Shown: positions 58,001 through 64,000 of the stretch, in pieces
Numbering within the stretch: the first letter of the stretch is position 1
Layout: each line of letters begins with the position of its first letter
From: Salminus brasiliensis
Taxonomy: Eukaryota; Chordata; Actinopteri; Characiformes; Bryconidae
Assembly (NCBI RefSeq): GCF_030463535.1
Contig: NC_132888.1
Span: 2,852,980-2,916,979 of the forward strand
DNA length: 64,000 nt
Direction: 5' to 3'
Made by a program: the position numbers and the translations under genes
The notes under the pieces: model-generated
Seen by the model: only the letters and a program-made list of their open reading frames with translations
Database searches by the model: none
Told to the model about the DNA's origin: nothing

Positions 58001-61000
58001 CCACAGAACTAATTTGAGCCTGGCTGACAGAAAGCCCACTAATAAACTGAAAGAAATCTGAAAAAATGTAAAATTTTTCTCTCATGTTTTTGGATCTGTA
58101 GCCCACTCGCTATGCTAGCCTTTGCTTAGCTAGCTCAGCCACAGCTCCTCTGAGTATCCTACGGCCTAGTGCCGCCCATAAACTCTGTGTCTGAGAGCGT
58201 AAACTTGAGCGCCTGGTGTTAGGAGTAACAGAAAGTCGTAATGAGAGACCGGTTCTGTCGTGTTTGGACTTGTAGCCGGCTATCTAGGCTTAGATAAGTT
58301 AGCTAGCTAGCAGGCTAAACCCCACAGTACAGGCCATGTTCCAGCTAACTAAGGCTCAAATCACACCCTCACTCTATGGCTCTCTTAAATCCCCACGGGG
58401 GAATGAGCGTATTTGGCCGTGAGCTAGATAGACGTAAAACATAAATCTGACACAACAGACAGGTCTTAACTTTGAAATACCGTCAAAATTTTTGGATACG
58501 TCAACATTTTTAAATATGGCGGTCACAGTATTAACGTTATACCACCCAAGCCCTGTTAGAGTTAGGTGATTAGGCAATTCACAAGACAGCAAGTCATAGC
58601 ACATCATCATCATTGTGGTAGGATGTCTGGTAACACAATGTCCTGGAGTTCCGGGAGTTCCTGGAGTTCCGTCACGGCATGGTTTTGTGTTTCCGCTGCT
58701 CTAACACACCTATGGTTGGGTTATTATCAGGAACTCTTTCTTCAACTGAAGCCCTGAGGACTGGAATTGGGAAACATGGTGGTTATACAACTAGGCAAAT
58801 GACTATGAGCTGATATAAAAATGGAACGATGACCTAATTATACTTTTTGGGAACTTCTCTCCTGGATGGCTTAGCATCTTCATCTTCTTCACAGCAGCAT
58901 TTCTTAGGATTCCTAAAGATGCCTTGGTGTTCTAGATAGCACACTGAGAAAGAAAGACACTAAAACAGCTGTACTAACATCAAATAAAACCTGGGCTCAT
59001 AGTGAGAGGTAGAGTTCAGTGGAAGCTTGTGGAAGTAGAGTTGCTCTATGTATCTCTAAAAATCCCTAGAAGTTACAACTTCTTGGACTGAAAATGAATG
59101 GAGGTATTTCAGAGTGTCCATAATAGCAATATCATATGTTGAATATTGCTGTAAATCTTTAATATATATATATATATATACATATATGAACACCTATATA
59201 CACTATATTGTGTTTATATACCACTGTATTGGGATAGCAGTGGCTATACGCAAGGCCCTTCACCCTCTCTGAACCCGGGTGGCACAGCAATACTTAAACC
59301 GCAGGGGAGCAAACTCTGTAATATGGCTCTCACCTACCAGGAAAGCATGAGCACATGGGCGCACACACACACAACCACACACACAGTGAGAGAGAGAGAG
59401 AGTGAGAGACATTGAGAAAGAGGAAGAGAGAGGCCAAGAGCCACAGTAATTATTACTGGTTCTAACGTTTTTTTCGACAGGCGTATTTCCACTTGCCTGA
59501 CGGGATCCGATCACAGGTATCGAATTCTGTTTACACTTGTATTAAATGTGGACAAGATCCGTCTCTGATCACCTCCAAATGTGGTTTGAGTGGTCTGATC
59601 ATAATCCGATCACTTGGGGGTGTTTACAGCTGCCTTTTGATGCAAGTACAAAAACGCTGTTAATGGCAGGTGTAAACAGGGTCCTAGGATTTTCATAAGA
59701 GATGTTGTAGGCCCTGTTCACGTATGTATTAATACATATGTCTCGGGTGGTCCAATTACAAATGATTGGCAAAATGCATAGCCATTCACACCTGGCATTT
59801 CAAACGAGTCTCCTGTGAGCCCTTGTGATCGGATTTCTCACATCATTTCCGCTGGAGGAGGAGCATGGCGCACATAAATAATGAACCAGTCGAGATTTGG
59901 CACCTAGTTTCACCAGCCACGAATATCACTTTATCCATTAGTTTGTTCGTTATTGTAGCGAGTTCAGCTAACTCGTGCAGGCGGTGAACGGTGTGGTCTT
60001 GCGGTACTGACTGTGTTTGACCGGGCGGGGCTTTGCTGTCAGAGATGCTTTGGCGTTCACACTACAAGAATAATGTGGTCATATGCATCTCTGACCACCT
60101 CCCAATGTGGTTTGGGTGATCGGATTATGATGGATCACCCAGGATGCATGTTAATGCCAGGTGTGAACGGGCATTTAAATTGATATTTTTATTATGTATA
60201 TATTTTTTTATCTTTTATTATTTATATTGTGTATATAGTGGTCATTTATCTACGTTTTTGCATCTGAGTGTCTTGCTATCCCTTTTCTTCTGTGACGCTG
60301 AGAATTTCCCCACTGTGGGACTAATAAAGGATCATCTTATCTTATGAAGGTTCTTCAAAGCCTTTGAAAGCCTCTTCTATGCCCATGCTTAAAGATCCCT
60401 TAGGTTGCCAGCAATCTTAGGTTGGATCTGCAACCTTTATCTAAAGGGAAACGTTAATTACCAAAAGCTAAACCAAACAGATGAGTTTTCTGCCTAAAAT
60501 TGAAGATTGAGGCTGAATATTATCTGGAAGGTTATTCCAGAGTTTGCTGGGGCTTTCTGAATTTTGGGAACTAGTATAACGCCAGTGTCATGGCGTGCTA
60601 GGCCAGACACGAAGGGATGAACACTCGCAGAGATGGAATCCAATGCAAGGGGGTTTATTCAAACAAACGAACATAAAAAGCAAGAGTGCGAAAAACATGA
60701 GCAGCAATGAGAGGGTAATACCGTGAACAAAACCGAAACACCTTGCTGGGACGTGGGTAGCCAGTGAATCCTGACAGTGAGCGAACGAGCCTCGTTAATA
60801 ACATGGTTAGCAGGTGACCTGCTCCTGAACCGTGGATCATGGAGCTGAAGCTGACTGGTAACACACCTCTAGTCGTACGGGGAACCTCTCGAGCGACCTC
60901 AAGGCTCCAAACAATACAATTCTCGGCGTTGAACCATGGAGTTGAGGCTCCTTAAGTATCCCCAGTCCCAGGTGAAACACATGAATCGACGCACTGAACC

Positions 61001-61659
61001 AAACACGTGAACACAAAAGTCCTTATTTGTGGAGGGCGCGATACCAAGAGCCTGACAGCCAGCACCCTGTTAGCTAAGCAGTTCTTAATAAGCGACATTT
61101 GATTAAACCATAACTCTGATTTGTAATTTGTGACCCAAAACAGATGAGCGTCCAGGAGTACGAGATGATCAAGGAGGAGGACGAGCAAAGTCTGAAGAAA
61201 TATCGCAAGCAGTGCATGCAGGAGATGCATGAGCGCCTGAGCTTCGGGCCTAAATTCGACAGCGTTTTCGAGCTGGAGAGCGGGGAGGCCTTCCTGGAGG
61301 CCATCGAGAACGAGCACCACCTGACGCTTGTCGTCGTGCACATCTACGACAACAGCATCAAAGGCTGCGATGGGCTGAACAACTGCCTGACCTGCCTGGC
61401 TGCCGAATACTCCAGCGTGAAGTTCTGCCGAATCCAGGCGTCCGTCACGGGGGCTGAGGAGCGCTTCTCTGACGACGTTTTGCCCACATTGCTGGTGTAC
61501 AAGGGCGGAGAGATGCTGGGCAACTTCATCTGCATCACAAAGCACTTCAACGAGGAGTTCTTCGCCACCGATGTGGAGAACTTCCTCAACGAGTACGGCC
61601 TGCTGCCGGAGAAGGAGTTTGCCGCCTGCCCTGACGAGGAGGAACATGGGGTGGAATGA
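54996..61659 (+). CDS. pdc: Phosducin
   Basis: Phosducin is a photoreceptor and pineal phosphoprotein that binds transducin beta-gamma and is controlled by PKA and CaMKII phosphorylation. Coding exons: 54996-55041, 57118-57266, 61144-61659; 711 bases, 236 residues, all phases compatible and all introns GT/AG. Seen: acidic N-terminus [16 protein letters not shown], helix-1 region [16 protein letters not shown] (G-beta-gamma contact), [11 protein letters not shown] with the PKA Ser spanning the second junction, and a thioredoxin-fold C-terminal half ([48 protein letters not shown]). An AG acceptor 13 bp before the ATG (54981-54982) shows an untranslated first exon upstream, not located. The C-terminus is acidic (DEEEHGVE). 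Length is about ten residues below human. Intron 1 and 2 sizes are about 2.1 and 3.9 kb, inflated by repeats. Confidence 0.96.
55560..55940 (+). repeat. Dispersed repeat family B, copy 3 (pdc intron 1)
   Basis: GGTAGGTACTGACCAGTGCA, ACCCCACAAGACCTGCGTGA and TTTATCTAGAACATCACA match the copies at 17.2 and 37.7 kb. A fragment of a family 1 element follows (55975-56120, inverted). Confidence 0.65.
56913..57042 (+). repeat. 130-bp near-identical duplication, copy in pdc intron 1
   Basis: 128 of 130 bases match 52900-53029 in the same orientation (differences at CAGTGG/CAGTAG and GTGAAT/GTCAAT). Flanks on both sides are unrelated. Confidence 0.9.
57118..57266 (+). CDS. pdc: pdc second coding exon (G-beta-gamma-binding helix)
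   Basis: [20 protein letters not shown] to DDPERVNRK, acceptor CCTACAG, donor GTCAGT, 149 bp. The acceptor lies only 75 bp after the 130-bp duplicated segment. Confidence 0.95.
57267..59490. other. pdc intron 2, left part
   Basis: Contains degenerate GTTAGGGCTAGG-type repeats (57755-57855), an AT tract at 59161-59180, and CA/GA-rich runs at 59360-59430. No exon seen. Confidence 0.6.
59709..60172. mobile_element. Terminal-inverted-repeat element in pdc intron 2
   Basis: Left AGGCCCTGTTCACGTATGTA, right TGCCAGGTGTGAACGGGCAT, with GATCGGATT blocks inside. A second, partial relative occupies 59500-59690 (GGATCCGATCACAGGTATCG to GGCAGGTGTAAACAGGGTCC). Confidence 0.65.
60180..60345 (+). mobile_element. 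3' end of a non-LTR retrotransposon, TTATC-type tail (pdc intron 2)
   Basis: TGTATATAGTGGTCATTTAT, TCTTGCTATCCCTTTTCTTC, GAATTTCCCCACTGTGGGAC, TAATAAAGGATCATCTTATC. Same family as 23776-23918. Confidence 0.75.
60586..61057 (-). mobile_element. Solo LTR, 472 bp, in pdc intron 2
   Basis: Bounded by TGTCATGG and CCTGACA (TG...CA on both strands) and flanked by a perfect 5-bp target duplication GCCAG (60581-60585 and 61058-61062). AATAAA and the LTR-like order of parts read on the minus strand, so it sits antisense to pdc. No internal retroelement region remains, as expected after LTR-LTR recombination. It ends 86 bp before the last pdc exon. Confidence 0.88.
61144..61659 (+). CDS. pdc: pdc last exon, thioredoxin-like domain
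   Basis: Begins [20 protein letters not shown] and ends at TGA 61657-61659. 171 codons, all in one exon. It is clearly GC-richer (many C/G third positions) than the surrounding DNA. Confidence 0.97.
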   Translation: MSVQEYEMIKEEDEQSLKKYRKQCMQEMHERLSFGPKFDSVFELESGEAFLEAIENEHHLTLVVVHIYDNSIKGCDGLNNCLTCLAAEYSSVKFCRIQASVTGAEERFSDDVLPTLLVYKGGEMLGNFICITKHFNEEFFATDVENFLNEYGLLPEKEFAACPDEEEHGVE

Positions 61660-61815
61660 TCTGGAACGATTGTGCTGGTGGAGGAGAGGCCAGGACAGGT
61701 GGTGGGACTACCCAGAGTGGGAGAGATCCCAGCAATACTGATGGTTATGATCTCAACATGCATAGAGGCTCATTAACTCACATGCTTTACACTGAGTTGT
61801 CATGTGTACCTACTG

Positions 61816-62390
61816 TCATTGGCCATTTTATCAGAAACAGATACCATATAGTTACTTTTTTTTAATGAGCACCACTTTGATACCATATACAGTGTTGCTG
61901 CTGATAATGGTCCACCACCCAAATAATACACTATATGTCCAAATGTTTCTGGACACCCCTTCTAATGAATGCATTCAGCTACTTTAAGTTGTACCCATTG
62001 CTGACACAGGTAAGTACTGCCAATAGAATAGGACACTAGCAGCAGGTAAACATGGTAGCTATTGGCACCATGCTGCCTAATGCCAGGCGTGGCCTAGAGA
62101 GGTATAAAGCCCTCCAGCATTGAGGAGCTGTGGAGCAGTGGAAGAACTGTGTTCTCTGGAATGATTGATGTTGCTCCATCAAATACTTTTGGGATGAGTT
62201 GGAGATGTCGATAAATGCAATCAAATTCTCCAATCAATGCTCCATAATCAAGTAGAAAGCTTGGACAGCAGAGACAGTTACACCAACCTTGATTTCAGAA
62301 GAAAAATGAATGAGCAGGTGTCCCAATACTTTTGTCAGTATAGTGTCATCACGTGTCATCAAGCATTTCTAATAAATGGCCAATGATTGT
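61816..62390. mobile_element. TGGCCACTTT-type element interrupted by a family 1 element
   Basis: CATTGGCCATTTTATCAGAA on the left and TTTCTAATAAATGGCCAATG on the right are the inverted ends. GGTCCACCACCCAAATAATA before the break belongs to the same family as the element at 30.4 kb. Confidence 0.75.
61927..62346 (+). mobile_element. Family 1 terminal-inverted-repeat element, copy e (nested)
   Basis: TACACTATATGTCCAAATGT to TTTTGTCAGTATAGTGT. Lies inside the TGGCCACTTT-type element, so it inserted later. Confidence 0.8.
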
Positions 62391-62399
62391 ACATACAAG

Positions 62400-62755
62400 A
62401 TGCACTTTATGGAAATCAAGGCTATTAACGGGTGGTTTGCTACAGTAAGAGCCTCTACTCTTCTGGGACGGCATTGCACTAGATGTTGCACTAGATGACT
62501 GCATTCAACCAACCCCATGAAAACATTAGTGAGGATAGGGTCTGATGTTGGATGATCAATTGTGATCAATTCAACTTATCCCAAAGGTGTTGGCTGGAGC
62601 TCCACACTTCCACTGCTTCCACTGTGCTCTAGAGCATCCTATTCTATTGGTTCTAATGCTTTTCTATGGAGCATTTTCTATTGCCTGTGTCAACACCTCA
62701 AAGTAGCCAAATCAGAAGGGGTGTCTGGATACTTTTGGACATTCAGTACAGGCAA
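62400..62755 (-). mobile_element. Family 1 element, partial inverted copy f
   Basis: Ends GGGTGTCTGGATACTTTTGG ACATTCAGTA and contains GGATGATCAATTGTGATCAA and CCACACTTCCACTGCTTCCA, the family interior in reverse. Confidence 0.65.
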
Positions 62756-63055
62756 CTCAGATGTTCACAATTCTAAAGAACCTTCACTACAGTTTGCTGT
62801 GCATTGATAGGGACCTTCCCCTCCACCTGTGGAACAAGGACTGAGATCATTTTTACAACCCAAAGCAAGATGCTTCTAATCAGTAGATGCCCAAGGACAA
62901 CAAGACAAATCATCAAGCCTATGACGGGACACCATCAACCCCGTAGTCCTGAGGTCTACTGAGGTCAGCAGTGTTAGTAGAGTTACAGATATAGCAACAG
63001 GCCCACACCTGAGCTCACAGTTTCTCAAGGACCTCATAGTATGAAGGCTATCTTA

Positions 63056-63481
63056 AGGCGTTTTCACACTAGAGCTTTTTTCCAGACTCAGGTCCACTTG
63101 CTCAGTGAGTTCGGTACATTTGGTCAGGTGTGAAAGCTGTTTTTGAGTCCGGGAGCAGCCCCGAGCACTGCGCTGTGGCCCTCCTGAGGTCAGCGGTATG
63201 GGGTTAGCGTTAAGCGGACTGTAGTTGGTCGGCTGCAGGTGTGGAAGCTATCGGATCTTCGCCGGCTGAGTGTTTGTATTTAAAGAAAATGAAGAAATTT
63301 GATAAACAGATGAACCTAGGCCCTACTATTAAGTGACGAAATAGCGCGATCGAGCTACAGTTCGAGCAGAATTTGCCTGTGTAAATGCAAACCGGCGCTA
63401 ATAATAAGCCCCTCCCCCAAACAAGCACATCATTGGTCCTGGGTGCGGACTTGTGTATTCGGGACAAGTGTGAAAACGCCT
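63056..63481. mobile_element. 426-bp terminal-inverted-repeat element with TTA target duplication
   Basis: AGGCGTTTTCACAC at the left and GTGTGAAAACGCCT at the right are perfect 14-bp inverted repeats, each flanked outside by TTA (63053-63055 and 63482-63484). A 3-bp TWA duplication fits PIF/Harbinger-type elements; an offset TTAA (piggyBac-like) reading is less exact. Confidence 0.8.
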
Positions 63482-63484
63482 TTA

Positions 63485-64000
63485 AATAAAGTGGAGAGAG
63501 TGTTCAATGCGATGCTCTCTCCACCATTTAACGCAGTCTTTGTACTATGAGGCCTTCGTGAAATCCAGCCCAGTATGAGTACACTATTAATAATGGCAGA
63601 AGTTGATTTCAAGTGTTTTTGAGATTCAGACTAAGAGAACAAACTGCTTTTTATTCTAACAATTCTAAAAAATGCTTTATTTGACTTGAATAAAACCAGA
63701 TGAACTGCTTATGGCCACTAGGACAATTCTTTACAGCCTTGGAAACTCACAGCACACTTACAGCACTACCTCAACCCAAGAGTACATCCAGCTCCAGATC
63801 CTCATTAGGAATTATTATTATTATTATAGCCAGAAAAAAAAGGAGCTTCATAAATCATATAAATCTTTCTTTACTGTGTTCTTTGAGTGATTTCATAGAA
63901 GAACCCACCATCAGGTCTTCCTTAAAGGACCATGATTGCGAAAAAGAGTTGTGAATTCAACCATTTTTAAGGTTTAAACAAGTAAGTTTTTTTTCCCCTC
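63485..64000. other. Right edge, no gene seen
   Basis: AT-rich with an ATT run at 63809-63828. Short frames only. Confidence 0.5.

Noticed and set aside
60952..61647. 231-codon minus-strand frame opposite the last pdc exon
   Set aside because: Antisense shadow of the GC-rich pdc exon; the plus strand matches phosducin throughout.

Overview
The window is vertebrate genomic DNA, almost certainly from a teleost fish. It has split genes with canonical GT/AG introns, abundant CA/TA microsatellites, many minisatellites, and fish-type dispersed repeats (non-LTR retrotransposon 3' ends with TTATC-type tails, Tc1-like relics, short terminal-inverted-repeat elements). Three protein-coding genes can be read exon by exon. 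All three lie in the order and relative orientation of the PLA2G4A / PTGS2 / PDC block of the human genome.

Region by region: (1) About 0.58-6.4 kb, minus strand: the 5' part of pla2g4a (cytosolic phospholipase A2 alpha). Seven coding exons cover the start codon, the whole Ca-binding C2 domain and the start of the lipase domain with the GLSGS nucleophile. The rest of the gene runs off the left edge. (2) About 6.4-11.4 kb: a 5 kb divergent intergenic region with a 14-bp-unit minisatellite, transposon relics, and a compact ptgs2 promoter (CRE, TATA-like box, G-rich tract). (3) 11.4-16.1 kb, plus strand: ptgs2 (cyclooxygenase-2), nine coding exons and an AU-rich 3' UTR. As written it carries one extra A in exon 5, which would truncate the protein, and it lacks the intron that splits exon 4 in mammals. 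(4) 16.1-54.9 kb: about 39 kb without a recognisable gene. It is dominated by large tandem arrays (59, 68, 42, 60, 3, 14 bp units) and transposon remnants. (5) 55.0-61.7 kb, plus strand: pdc (phosducin), three coding exons, with a solo LTR inserted just upstream of the last exon. (6) 61.7-64 kb: nested short DNA transposons and no gene.

Functionally, cPLA2-alpha frees arachidonate from membranes and COX-2 converts it to prostaglandin H2. The two genes face away from each other across about 5 kb, so shared inducible regulation is plausible, though this is inference. Phosducin is a photoreceptor G-beta-gamma binding protein and is a neighbour by synteny, not by pathway. The less expected content is in the non-coding DNA: arrays that share a unit at two distant sites, a minisatellite grown from a transposon end, a higher-order repeat, and a 130-bp near-identical duplication around pdc.
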